The translations under genes were made by a program, and so were the position numbers. From the NCBI GenBank assembly GCA_023053545.1, contig JAKZAN010000006.1, positions 11,353,412 to 11,417,411 on the forward strand: a DNA stretch of 64,000 bases, given 5' to 3'. The DNA is from Lepidurus packardi (taxonomy: Eukaryota > Arthropoda > Branchiopoda > Notostraca > Triopsidae). Below, in pieces: positions 58,701 through 64,000 of this stretch. Position 1 is the stretch's first letter. The number at the start of each line of letters is the position of its first letter. Below the pieces are notes generated by a model. It had not been told where the DNA came from and did no database searches. It saw nothing but the letters and a program-made list of their open reading frames with translations.

Positions 58701-61700
58701 CCATCTGATCCTTCATTCTCCTATCTTGCTTTTCTGTTCGTTCCTCGTGGATTTCTACTACCCCAGTTATTTTATTTTCCTCGTTGGAAAGGATAATTGG
58801 CAGCTCCACTCGTCCCTGTACACTCGGCTTTCGATCGGCTCTAGTTTCCCTGGTTCCATCTAGCTCGGTGGCATTGAGCATTCCCACTACCGTTTTGTCC
58901 TTGTTTTTAACCCTCTTTAGGCAACAGGTCGCCTGTGCAATTACGTTGCTAGCGCTATCTCCGATGGGCTTTTCCTCACTTTCCAGATGACCTGCGAGGG
59001 TAAACCCATCATCCCTATATCGGAGGGTCACATCACCTAATTGCCTAAGCAAATCGTTGCCTATGATCAGTTCTGCCAAGCCGTTGTTAAAGACAACGGC
59101 TTTCGTGTATACCTCCTTCCCTGCGAGTCGAACCCCGATATTCACACCACCTCGAATCTGAGCACGCTCGCCGTTTGCTACAACTATCTCGGGTCCCTCC
59201 CAGGCTACCAGCTGCGCCTGGGTACGTAAGGCCCAATCTTCAGAAACCACGCTCACGGCCGCACCAGTGTCGATGATGGCTATCGTTTCGACTCCATTAC
59301 ACACTACCTTTTCTCTGACGAGGTTGGGACAAAACACACATAAGAGGGGGATCTCAATGACCTGGGCGACTCCGCCCCCCGGAGCCGCCCTTTTTAGTTT
59401 TCCGAACACGAATCTTCTCTATCGCTATCCGAGCGCCGTCCTGATGGTCTATCCAATCTCGACTTGCCACCCTTATCCCTGTTCTGAGATTCTTTATCCC
59501 CCTTTCCCTTCCCGCTTCCCTTGTGGTTTGGCCCACGTTCCTTGGACTCGGGATTGGCACAGTAACGTGCAATGTGCCCTGGTTTCTGACAGCGGTAACA
59601 AATAGGCTTCCCATCATGCGTGCGGGGATGGGGGGGATAGGGACGAGTTGGGGAATAAGGATGGCCAACCTTACCTGGCGGTTTCGCGAAACTTTCGCGG
59701 AACTGCTGGAATTCACCGGCGAGTTTCTGAACGGCCTCCTCGAGGGCACCAGATTCCGCCGACGAACCGTTTCTCGGCCTTGGAGGTTCAACCGGCACAA
59801 CAGGGGTGGGGGGTCCTTGTCCCCACACGTTCACACCGGCTATTGCGGCCTGCCTTGCACTGGCCTCTTCGTTTCTCATCACGCTGGTCCACCACGATTG
59901 CGACACCCCGCTTCTCTCCTGGCTGAACTCCAGGAGGTTCGCCTCTTCCAAAAACTTTTCGCATGTTTGCACATTCGCGCGTGATAACGGCTCCACCAAG
60001 GCGGGCCGTAAACCGCGAAACAAGTGGTTAAGCTTGTTATAATCTGACATGGTGGGGTGCACTTCGCGGCACATGTTGATAACATCCAGGTAGTATGCAT
60101 TCACACTTTCCTCGGGGTGTTGTACACGCATCTGCAGGCGGGCGGTGTTACGCAAGACCCGCCCCTGCGGGACGAAGAATTTGCAAAACTTGTCTTTCAA
60201 CACTCCCCAGGACGGCGGGGACGATACACCAACGGGATATTTGTTGTGGTACCACGTGTCTGCCAGACCGTCGAGACTGGTGCCGAAGCATTCGAGCTGA
60301 TCTTGGTCACTCCATCCATTGAAAACGGCAATCTGCTCGTACTTGGCCAAGAAGCGTAGGGGGTCCTCATCGTGGGTTCCCGCGAACCGCGGCGCACTCA
60401 TCGCCTTCCGCAACCTACCGGGCGCACCGGGGTTTGCCATGGTTGATGTAGGGCTGTTTGGCTCGGCAAGGAGGTCTACGAGTCTCACAACGGATCTTCG
60501 CGGTGAAGGGGTGGTACGGCCGGCTTCAATAGTCGACCTTTCAATCGCCTCCAACTCTTCCCGTACCGCGGAGAACTGGTACCTCCTGCGAGGGGTTTCC
60601 GGGCTGGATTCCGGCTCGCTGGGAACGACGTAGCAGGTGCGGTCTAGATCCGGGCTCTGGGGACGGTCGGTTTCGTCGTCTTCGGACGGGTCAGCTGAAC
60701 TCCACGGAATCTCTTGCGCTTCCAGAGTAGGTTTCCGTGGGCTCGAGGCAGCAATGGCTCGTTCGGCGCTTTTAGAGTGGAGCCACGAGGGAGTGACTGC
60801 TTCCTTCCGCTTTTCTCCGGGCTGACGGCGTACCGACACGGAACGGGCGAACGATGACTCCCTTGGGGGCAACGTTGGGGCACCTGGGATACGTGTACCC
60901 TGGCGATTCGGGCAAGGAACGCCTTTACCGGTTCCCTCGGTCTTCGGGATCGCCCCAGTGTCACTCATGAAACCCCCAAGTCCTAGTTAGGTTCTAACAC
61001 AAAACACGTAGCCTAACTTTACCAATCAAACCACCTTTCCCGGTCGATGCACCAATTGTCACGGTCTAATTTTGCCAGGGCATCAATCTAGCAAGGGATT
61101 AGAGTAATGTTCGGGAAAGGTGGATTTATAGAACTGTATTCGTGAGGATTACAGGGGTAAAGCTAGGTGGACGAAAACACTACATGAAAAACAGAGGACT
61201 ACTGCCTAACACACTACTAGGAGAGTCTACCCTTTTACGCTCCAACTAACAAACTACCCTCTAGTACTTCAACTCTCTAACCAACTGACTTGGTTAACTG
61301 AAAACATCATCCTCACTCTCAGGGATCCATCCTGCCTGGTGTATCCGTACAGGACGCGTAATCCGGTACACAGGCGGATGGATCCTCTGGTGTTACGCTG
61401 ATCTTAACTAAATAAGTAAAGCGAAGCGTGAGAAAAAGCAAGCAATGCGAAATATAGCCGTGACAATATTATATAGTATAAAATCGCAAATGGAAGCACA
61501 AGTTTTTCACACACCAACAGTTGCAGGTTTTGGCACAGCCGAGTAATGTAGCTTTACTACATTACCGTGAATAAGTTCAGATGGATAAAAATGTGCTGAA
61601 CAAATCCTTTGGGTTCGTTTGGGATTCGGATTCCCTATAACATTTTTCCATTGCTCAAGCAAATCTGCGTTACTCCACGGATACCTGTTCGAAATAGCAC

Positions 61701-61829
61701 ATCACGGAGTATAATTCAATTGCAGTATATGCAGTTTTGGAAATATAAAAATACGTACGTATGAAAGGTAATATTCTTCCCTTTTTCGTGTCTTTTCTTA
61801 CAGCCTGGGAAGTAGCACTGTTGCACCAT
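46786..61829 (-). CDS. P-element transposase with THAP domain (multi-exon)
   Basis: Exon 1 (61829-61759) and exon 2 (61684-61513) form a C2CH THAP domain: CYFPGC, then PWSNADLLEQW, CSAHF and AVPKP. Exons 3 (49832-49647) and 4 (49598-49256) give a Ser-rich linker and a basic amphipathic segment. Further exons from about 49110 carry YSPKIRAFSMTLNFYSSKAY, then IDEMAI, GLTFDGAANN and FLIYDACHMLKLVRN (48820-48250). 48234-48007 and 47961-47692 carry HINFRQQIMKVRLAAQ and FDILNSR, 47660-47297 carry LSQDHLEVFFSAIR, and 47001-46786 the C-terminus. These are the THAP and Tnp_P_element blocks in normal order. The errantivirus sits in the intron between exons 2 and 3, so coding exons are not cut. I saw no stop inside recognised blocks, but later splice sites are not all fixed. 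Confidence 0.85.
49987..50395 (-). repeat. 3' LTR of the errantivirus-like element
   Basis: 409 bp, TG...CA ends, with the inner 8 bp forming an inverted repeat (TGTCACGG...CCGTGACA). It differs from the other LTR at about 50193 (G versus A). Confidence 0.95.
50396..50410 (-). other. Polypurine tract
   Basis: Minus-strand GCGGGCCGGGGGTAA abuts the 3' LTR start. It is the expected primer site for plus-strand DNA synthesis, though not purely purine. The ~230 bp between it and the env stop hold no gene. Confidence 0.65.
50641..52647 (-). CDS. env: Errantivirus F-type envelope protein
   Basis: 668 aa from the ATG at 52647. It has a signal peptide (MLLLWSLGGDALGA), a furin-type site RNKR at about residues 117-120 followed at once by a fusion-peptide-like GLIDAGGEALKWLFGTAS, a long helical region, a Cys-rich part and a transmembrane helix at about 585-608 (SFTVVVLVIVAILSWCLW) with a cytoplasmic tail. 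This is the layout of insect errantivirus Env and baculovirus F fusion proteins. The open frame extends upstream to GTG, but a splice acceptor (TTTTTACCATACAG) ends 24 bases before the ATG, suggesting a spliced subgenomic mRNA as in Drosophila gypsy. No defects were seen. Confidence 0.88.
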   Translation of the reverse strand: MLLLWSLGGDALGAASEGRVHEGVYFLDEGQIIFAGARWVMVTDVDPNPLNQLLVKIGEALKIEKRYVGQFTRNQGIIPDLLTRVQRDLESFHKRLAELQYRAAALERLTSNPPAGRNKRGLIDAGGEALKWLFGTASHGDLEVINRRLSEIGRKEDLVSHLVTDQATLINSTFWRTQKNFEIIQKLTQGYQGLEAGLQLTQSMVKAQLHDNDEAWLFDIHIDIWEGAIQGALTWADSYLNALSDGMVAAASGVLSPLLIPPTDFAEILVKINAAVPKGWVGVEIGDLGSLWAIYQNCRVHSAAYQGKLRLFIEIPLYEPQYHLKLFRVLHVPVPIPDSRLVSEILDLPEYLAVSGDRETYVELSQGEIDSCKTYEIKVCPLIREFRRTATGPYCLAALMKDEANQTERLCRKEVRKADSSSLVRVGPRRWLYSTGKTIGVTIACHPNLKGNGEGQTNTIKIQGMGILEVPVACVAISPEWILAASLDSFGQSNITSRMPAWSLSAFPTNLTQPHLPTANLTWVDPKIADHIKTLEKESGDVAASWRTTWDTFQKAAKQRRNLFEEAPGVWGDISYPSITISGSFTVVVLVIVAILSWCLWRVTAGRDQALLTRIEQLEATLRLHEPAALGRPSYNIDALVRRVRAIEVRMRDHGGVLPLTMEGTADQ
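52671..52690 (-). promoter_or_regulatory. Putative splice acceptor for env mRNA
   Basis: Minus-strand CTTTTTACCATACAG precedes GTGGGTGTG. It lies 24 bp before the env ATG. The donor, expected near the gag start or leader, was not identified. Confidence 0.55.
52800..53276 (-). CDS. Small coiled-coil ORF between pol and env (accessory ORF 3)
   Basis: 158 codons are open but there is no ATG near the start; a stop lies directly before, in CCCGATAG, whose AG after a pyrimidine-rich stretch could be a splice acceptor. The protein is rich in Leu, Glu, Gln and Arg with heptad-like spacing (YEQVLGALATVLEQTDQRLE), predicting coiled coil. I know no family for it. Its position just upstream of env suggests a product of alternative splicing, or the N-terminal exon of a protein not recognised here. 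Confidence 0.45.
   Translation of the reverse strand: MILVSFLSLPSSRPSGGNGRELRSRLVKLECYSLARSVDHRAGGESEALGKAQLLAKITDYEQVLGALATVLEQTDQRLEGRLGIIQGTLIRLENSLSPWSEATNPESMQVSEGARLLAAQSESVQARLTRLERSRRWLSGVLGCCWTGGQRTGDLEV
53473..53796 (-). CDS. Small coiled-coil ORF between pol and env (accessory ORF 2)
   Basis: 107 aa from the ATG at 53796 (the frame is open a few codons further). Strong heptad pattern: KKIKQLEACLIGERWRAQQE and VEDLRQALGELENQWEARMA. It is not like gag, pol or env. It lies 52 bp after the stop of accessory ORF 1. Confidence 0.5.
   Translation of the reverse strand: MPELTRIPAWVRAPQVVAMQGRASAAAKKIKQLEACLIGERWRAQQERGEWRGQVEDLRQALGELENQWEARMANLTQQLEELDAKLEFVAYQRARNLWTSRGGGDC
53848..54018 (-). 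CDS. Small Pro-rich ORF after pol (accessory ORF 1)
   Basis: 56 aa from ATG to TAG: a Thr-rich start (VKKTTTTVTVQVGGQWLVQD) and a proline-rich second half (LTIPPPPLGWLIPPQP). It is about 200 bp downstream of the pol stop. Evidence is only the clean ATG frame and its place in a row of three small ORFs. Confidence 0.35.
   Translation of the reverse strand: MESVKKTTTTVTVQVGGQWLVQDLTIPPPPLGWLIPPQPVQLCSPPLPTNRPAGQE
54220..58467 (-). CDS. pol: Pol: RT, RNase H and integrase of the errantivirus-like element
   Basis: An open frame of 1,415 codons without ATG at its start; it is in the same frame as the protease ORF, separated only by a TAA. About 450 leader residues of unknown role precede RT (FCVDYRRLNSVTIKDVYPLP, SGYWQVGV, MPFGLCNAPATFQR, catalytic YLDD). 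RNase H follows (HPDACDFGIGAVLAQR, EKECLALVWAVKKFRPY), then integrase with zinc motif HDDVTAGHLG...CTDCQ and core motifs VAVDYLTKWAE, LLSDRGTCFT and TAYHPQCNGLTERLN, and a C-terminal chromo-like/GPY region (HRFFGPYKI). All catalytic residues are present. An acceptor-like CTTTTTCAG at about 58048 lies in the leader and may indicate splicing. Confidence 0.93.
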   Translation of the reverse strand: MAPLVPQCTEVLANGMSAPRETPAGQPDIRHEECARDTVCEEALTFVRQIQDVASELNTVVCAIQGQREITSPGEARVSARTEKGCWGIPLEIRRETDVTKSLPVSMSLVAKYQEERGRHSTPLSLVPPFLRSMCIFLFQGSPRETVNGALLVAPPTKTVNQGANLNFSAVRPLTPTEGETKSTGSTAREDSHGLAVVDVECHEARLGQDEAWDPGGTDCCEILSEIHSESPNCRPPLTSEKAGSDSDIDVSKIADPTSSDPSERENPFSCLLLAAKGKSQKKQGRPLRLASLQAHKIPPRSGIPINVHLVNQGSDKWGECKLTPPSEDEAQDFLVEPEKRLLIEKGISLGRSITTFQGGYGPVMLVNFGPEAQWVAAGTVLGSVEDQVPHVVEAEEGVVTDETLDGCISDRLDDDQRQALREVLSKHRQCFAGGSEDLGASNVVEHGIDTGNANPVSQVPYRSAYREKELIRQQVEEMIEAGVVEPSSSPWSSPVVLVKKKDGTWRFCVDYRRLNSVTIKDVYPLPRTDDALDSMQGSKFFSTLDLMSGYWQVGVKEEDREKTAFITPNGLYQFTKMPFGLCNAPATFQRMMDVILAGFKWQICLIYLDDVVIFSKTFEKHVVDVDAILACLGKAGLKLKPSKCRFGCETVQVLGHIVDREGIRPDDSKLTAVTDFPTPANLTAVRSFTSLCSYYRKFVKDFSARAEPLCRLTKLNTPFAWGVEQQSAFEDLKQALVSAPILAHPELDGGFEIHPDACDFGIGAVLAQRQDGEERVIAYASRLLNKSERNYSTAEKECLALVWAVKKFRPYVWGKPFKAVTDHHALCWLMTKRESTGRLARWALALMEYEFQIVHRSGRVHNDADPLSRNPVDPPAGEGDDNGPVVFGIGVQAVDTRLADVEQEQRSDPRWAKLIAILETLNPRAVQRRQVVQYTMKEGKLFRILVRNGGCRLRLCVPASLKREVLYACHDDVTAGHLGLKRTWDKISKRYYWPKMITEVARYVASCTDCQTRKGEATKKKGLMVPIKVDRPFEKVGIDLLGAFPETPRGNKHIIVAVDYLTKWAETKAVPSASAEEVAKFFVQQLVLRHGAPETLLSDRGTCFTAEFTEELIRVMQTNHATTTAYHPQCNGLTERLNHTLADMLSMYVSSNHRDWDDCLDAVTFAYNTARQESTGFSPFYLLYGREPKLPLDVAMGASAEVDGMDDSADISRAGQMASRIAEAFSAVRQRLGKVQAKQKECYDESHEERFYDVGDVVWVYTPVRKVGKSEKLLHRFFGPYKILRRTSPVDYEVQGVKRRKSDIVHISRLKPFVDRVNDFDEPTLFVKLGEERDLEVRNRTLEVSGGASELAIEPANLLSHKATEADNVNPPEPEARVTESVTYSARPDEPVGLRRSQRNKGKVRFDGDVEGEV
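58564..59409 (-). CDS. Aspartic protease ORF of the errantivirus-like element
   Basis: 281 codons overlapping the end of gag by 16 bp in the -1 frame, with no ATG at its start, so expression by -1 frameshifting is likely; GGAAAAC lies just before the gag stop. The retropepsin active site IIDTGAAVSVVS lies at about residue 46, with the second conserved segment AELIIGNDLLRQLGD about 70 residues later. The rest is a charged tail with Lys/Glu-rich stretches. It ends in TAA, after which the same frame stays open into pol. Confidence 0.85.
   Translation of the reverse strand: MFGKLKRAAPGGGVAQVIEIPLLCVFCPNLVREKVVCNGVETIAIIDTGAAVSVVSEDWALRTQAQLVAWEGPEIVVANGERAQIRGGVNIGVRLAGKEVYTKAVVFNNGLAELIIGNDLLRQLGDVTLRYRDDGFTLAGHLESEEKPIGDSASNVIAQATCCLKRVKNKDKTVVGMLNATELDGTRETRADRKPSVQGRVELPIILSNEENKITGVVEIHEERTEKQDRRMKDQMVGKAKKTTSKERESEDQIEECTPAGYAIVAPVTPLSDDQDVPSLA
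59394..60968 (-). CDS. gag: Gag of the errantivirus-like element
   Basis: 524 aa from a good ATG about 70 bp after the primer site. Residues 1-175 are Pro/Ser/Glu-rich. About 185-350 is the retrotransposon gag capsid domain (FAGTHDEDPLRFLAKYEQIA, WSDQDQLECFG, ADTWYHN, FVPQGRVL, GLRPALVEPL). A CCHC knuckle CYRCQKPGHIARYC lies near residue 465, followed by a basic, Ser/Asp-rich tail. It would package element RNA. No defects. Confidence 0.9.
   Translation of the reverse strand: MSDTGAIPKTEGTGKGVPCPNRQGTRIPGAPTLPPRESSFARSVSVRRQPGEKRKEAVTPSWLHSKSAERAIAASSPRKPTLEAQEIPWSSADPSEDDETDRPQSPDLDRTCYVVPSEPESSPETPRRRYQFSAVREELEAIERSTIEAGRTTPSPRRSVVRLVDLLAEPNSPTSTMANPGAPGRLRKAMSAPRFAGTHDEDPLRFLAKYEQIAVFNGWSDQDQLECFGTSLDGLADTWYHNKYPVGVSSPPSWGVLKDKFCKFFVPQGRVLRNTARLQMRVQHPEESVNAYYLDVINMCREVHPTMSDYNKLNHLFRGLRPALVEPLSRANVQTCEKFLEEANLLEFSQERSGVSQSWWTSVMRNEEASARQAAIAGVNVWGQGPPTPVVPVEPPRPRNGSSAESGALEEAVQKLAGEFQQFRESFAKPPGKVGHPYSPTRPYPPHPRTHDGKPICYRCQKPGHIARYCANPESKERGPNHKGSGKGKGDKESQNRDKGGKSRLDRPSGRRSDSDREDSCSEN
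61037..61054 (-). other. Primer-binding site
   Basis: Minus-strand TGGTGCATCGACCGGGAA starts two bases after the 5' LTR end. TGG pairs with a tRNA CCA end; I did not identify the tRNA. Confidence 0.75.
61057..61465 (-). repeat. 5' LTR of the errantivirus-like element
   Basis: 409 bp with the same ends as the other LTR. The element promoter and the start of its RNA should be here, but no TATA box is obvious to me. Confidence 0.95.
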
Positions 61830-62089
61830 TCTTTCTAATAGAATCCTAAACCTTGGCTATAAAAACATAGAAATGCACCGAAATGCACTACCTTTTTGCC
61901 GGTCAGTTTGAAGAAAAACCATGGAAACGCTGAAGAGTGTATACAAACACCGCCATCTTTGTGGAAAAACCTACTACTGGCGCCCCCCTTTACTCTACAC
62001 GCATCGCAGCATAGCCATGCCCTATCTATAGTGTATATGATCTAAGACAGACATGAATCTATTGGTACCACTCACCGCTTGGCGGCGCT

Positions 62090-62285
62090 TATTATTTTAC
62101 TCCAAAAGGGTAACAAAAAATGGCTCTCGAGCCAGCATGGATTATTTTACTCCAAAAGGATTACAAAAAATGTCTCTCGAGCCGGCATGGATTAATTAAC
62201 TCCAAAAGGGTAACGAAAAATGGCTCTCGAGCCGGCATGGGTTGTTTTACTCCAAATGTTATACGAAAAATGCCTGCCTCTCGAA
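62090..62285. repeat. 50-bp tandem repeat, about four units
   Basis: ATTATTTTACTCCAAAAGGG...GGCTCTCGAGCC.GCATGG recurs at 62090, 62140, 62190 and 62240, the last more diverged. Each unit has the palindrome-like CTCTCGAG. The apparent ORF through it is an artefact. Confidence 0.88.
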
Positions 62286-62429
62286 CACGTTCTCCGGATT
62301 TAAGTACATACGTACGTAATGTACCCCCGAGTCAAAAATTACACTATAGTGTGTCACTGGCCAACAATGAATTTGTCTTTTTTCAGCTAATGGAGTGAAA
62401 GAAAGAGCAAGTTTTAACGACTCTCATGA

Positions 62430-62525
62430 GAATCGTTAACCTAATGTAACCTATAACCTAACCTAAGGTAACCTAATCAAACTTAAGCTAACCTAACCTA
62501 ACTAACCTATCCTAACCTAAACTAA
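62430..62525. repeat. Degenerate CCTAA (TTAGG-type) interstitial telomere-like tract
   Basis: At least twelve AACCTAA/ACCTAA-like units in about 95 bp, mixed with variants (ACCTATAACC, AACCTAAGGTAACC). TTAGG is the ancestral arthropod telomere repeat. No long perfect run is left. Confidence 0.7.
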
Positions 62526-62598
62526 TGCATTTCCAATCCAACTACCACTTTTGAACTCGCGTGACACCTTGTCGCTTGTCGCATCAGTCATTTGTCAG

Positions 62599-63313
62599 GT
62601 AATTGTGAGGTAACGTTCTGTCGGTCACATGAGCCTCATGATCGTCTTGCTGGTAGATGCCGTCTGCACAAAGAAACCCAAGAGGTAATAGCACAGAAAC
62701 TTACTGTCGGTATCTCCAAACGTAAAATCATACAAAGCATTTTGAGAGAGAATTTAGATGAGCCTCCTTGTCGTGATAATGCTATTACTATGAAGGATCT
62801 TCATAATGCCGGAAACAAAATTCCAAATCCCTTCCGGAAACACTCTGTAGATCACGAAAGCGTTGATTTGTGGGTTGAGTTAAGTGAGTGGGTTAAGTGT
62901 GTTTTTGGCACTAATTAATTTGTTTACCTTAATTGCAGAAGACCAACGTAATGAAGTTGCCGCAGTGGCCGATGGAGCGTACCAATTGGCTTTTTTTAAG
63001 GGGTTGATGGGGGCTGCAGTGGGTGCTGCAGTCACTGCAGCCCTCCAACATGGAGTGAACCCCGAGGCGGTGGAGGCGATTGCCCGCGGGGCAGCGGACG
63101 GAGTGGGCCCAAGGCTGGGAAGTATCCGCCGCCCGAGAGCGTAAGTTTTTGATTATCCTCTAATTATGCAGAAAACTTATGCTTTATTTTAGTTTTCGAG
63201 GTTACTGCAGCAATTGCAAAGCACGCGGCCACCAAGCGCACAGCTGTAAAGCCCCGGCTGCCCGAGTACAAGAAAAAAAAGCAGCACAAGAAACGAAGAA
63301 GCTTAAGAAATGA
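62599..63313 (+). CDS. Small three-exon gene ending in a CCHC knuckle (5' end uncertain)
   Basis: Exons 62599-62883, 62939-63140 and 63193-63313 join in frame through GT-AG introns of 55 and 52 bp. The first encodes a Cys/His motif (CEVTFCRSHEPH) and a helical segment (VIAQKLTVGISKRKIIQSIL, then MKDLHNAGNKI) resembling N-terminal regions of MULE-like or SWIM-type transposon proteins. The second is Ala/Gly-rich (LMGAAVGAAVTAALQHG). The third has CSNCKARGHQAHSC, a CCHC knuckle, and a Lys-rich end. An AG at 62597-62598 suggests an upstream exon; no ATG is found at the start. A poly-A signal follows. It could be a host gene or the end of a transposon gene. Confidence 0.55.
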
Positions 63314-63332
63314 AGTGAAAATGTAGTTTTGT

Positions 63333-63338
63333 AATAAA
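63333..63338 (+). terminator. Poly-A signal AATAAA
   Basis: AATAAA 20 bp after the stop codon of the three-exon gene, consistent with a very short 3' UTR. Confidence 0.55.
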
Positions 63339-63899
63339 AATTACCTCACTCAGCTTACCATGCGTTTACTTCATGAAATCCCTTAATATTTTCTTAAAAT
63401 TGTTACACATATTTCTATTTAGTCGTTGATTGGGGTTTTTGGGAAACATTCCTTCCGTACACAAGAAGTTTTCTTACGGATCTTATGGTTCGAATTAGCA
63501 AAAGGTACGACTAGTTATCTGGGCAAGAAGTAAAGTTATAGTCCGACAAGGATTTGAGAAACTGACACAATGAAATACAAATGGCCATGGAAGTCCAGAA
63601 TCTCTAGTTAGTATCAACGTAATTCAGACAACACCTCTAGGAGCAAAATACTAAATGCAATAGTTTTATTCTACAATGCAGTTCAGCTTTTGCCTCTAAA
63701 AATGGGTCCCCCTGGAACCCGATGCCTCTTGGAACAAAACGTTTCGTTTGGCCGTAGCTACGAATTTGTTAAGTTCACTTTGACATCTTTACTTCTTCAC
63801 ATCATCTCTTCGTACATCCAATATGAACAGGTCAAATAATAATAACGCGAAAAACATAAGAAGAAAACAAAAAGTGAAACGTGCTTATATCTTTTTTAG
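63339..63899. other. No gene recognised
   Basis: AT-rich sequence after the poly-A signal. No repeat or domain was recognised. It ends in a possible splice acceptor. Confidence 0.45.
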
Positions 63900-64000
63900 G
63901 CAAGGTTGACACAGGTATAGTAAATCTTCAAGATCATCAGGCAACAAATCTAAAAGCTTTAAATGAGGCTGCACCTTATTGGCACAGTAAGCATGATGCC
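63900..64000 (+). CDS. Possible partial exon at the right edge
   Basis: After TATCTTTTTTAG a frame is open to the window end and reads KVDTGIVNLQDHQATNLKAL and onward (NEAAPYWHSKHDA). Composition looks coding, but the family is unknown and the frame is too short to be sure. Confidence 0.3.

Larger units (their letters stand above)
49987..61465 (-). mobile_element. Errantivirus-like gypsy retroelement with F-type envelope (11.5 kb)
   Basis: Full-length element on the minus strand: 5' LTR (61465-61057), primer site, gag, protease, pol, three small ORFs, env, polypurine tract and 3' LTR (50395-49987). Both LTRs are 409 bp and by eye differ at one position. Four bases ATAT flank both ends as the target duplication. 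It is long for a gypsy element because of the pol leader and the region between pol and env. Only one in-frame stop, between protease and pol, interrupts the genes, so it is very young and may be close to functional. Confidence 0.95.
46548..62046 (-). mobile_element. P-element-family transposon carrying a nested retroelement
   Basis: Perfect 31-bp inverted repeats, beginning CTTAGATCATATACACTATA, lie at 46548-46578 and 62016-62046. ACAGACAT flanks both ends (46540-46547, 62047-62054) as the 8-bp target duplication. Both values are those of Drosophila P. A second shared motif (CGCCATCT.TGTGGAAAA) lies near 46620 and 61960. The transposase gene is on the minus strand. The errantivirus-like element (49987-61465) was added later; without it the transposon is about 4.0 kb. 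Confidence 0.95.

Overview
The window is eukaryotic nuclear DNA built almost entirely of nested transposable elements and one endogenous virus-like array. Spliced transposase genes with short GT-AG introns, a decayed myosin V motor gene, errantivirus-like and BEL-like retroelements, a P element and degenerate CCTAA (TTAGG-type) telomere-like repeats point to an arthropod. A branchiopod crustacean such as Daphnia is my best guess, but this is an inference.

Layout. 1-4741: 3' part of a decayed gypsy retrotransposon, ending in a 156-bp LTR. 4803-9034: a myosin V motor pseudogene between two blocks of a 223-bp satellite, plus a 1,043-bp segment (7395-8437) that recurs at 30225-31267. 9036-29311: the most unusual part, five complete head-to-tail copies of a ~2.68-kb unit and a sixth broken copy, all on the minus strand. 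Each unit carries the 3' part of an N- or P-like ORF, a viral-type gene junction, an intact 600-aa glycoprotein ORF resembling jingchuvirus (chuvirus) glycoproteins, and, except in the leftmost copy, a gene-end motif followed by 24-33 A. It looks like a captured read-through mRNA of a negative-strand RNA virus that was later tandemly amplified. The sixth copy holds a complete hAT transposon (23279-27655). The array's outer 5' end sits directly at a transcription-start motif and is fused to an LTR retrotransposon (29312-30224).

31268-33706 holds a BEL/Pao remnant. A pogo/Tigger element with an intact 501-aa transposase (33896-36048) is inserted in a long TA microsatellite. A second hAT (36457-45272) contains a LINE (38196-42459) with a clean 15-bp target duplication, plus a small MITE. 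This hAT itself sits in an old gypsy LTR.

46548-62046 is a P-element-family transposon with 31-bp perfect inverted repeats, an 8-bp target duplication and a spliced THAP/transposase gene. An intron of that gene is occupied by a very young 11.5-kb errantivirus-like retroelement (49987-61465; LTRs differ at one site in 409 by eye). It encodes gag, protease, pol, an F-type envelope and three extra small ORFs between pol and env. The right edge has 50-bp tandem repeats, an interstitial telomere-like tract and a small three-exon gene ending in a CCHC knuckle.

The genes do not form a pathway; each works for its own element. The nesting gives relative ages: P element before errantivirus, hAT-2 before LINE, viral array before hAT-1, microsatellite before pogo.
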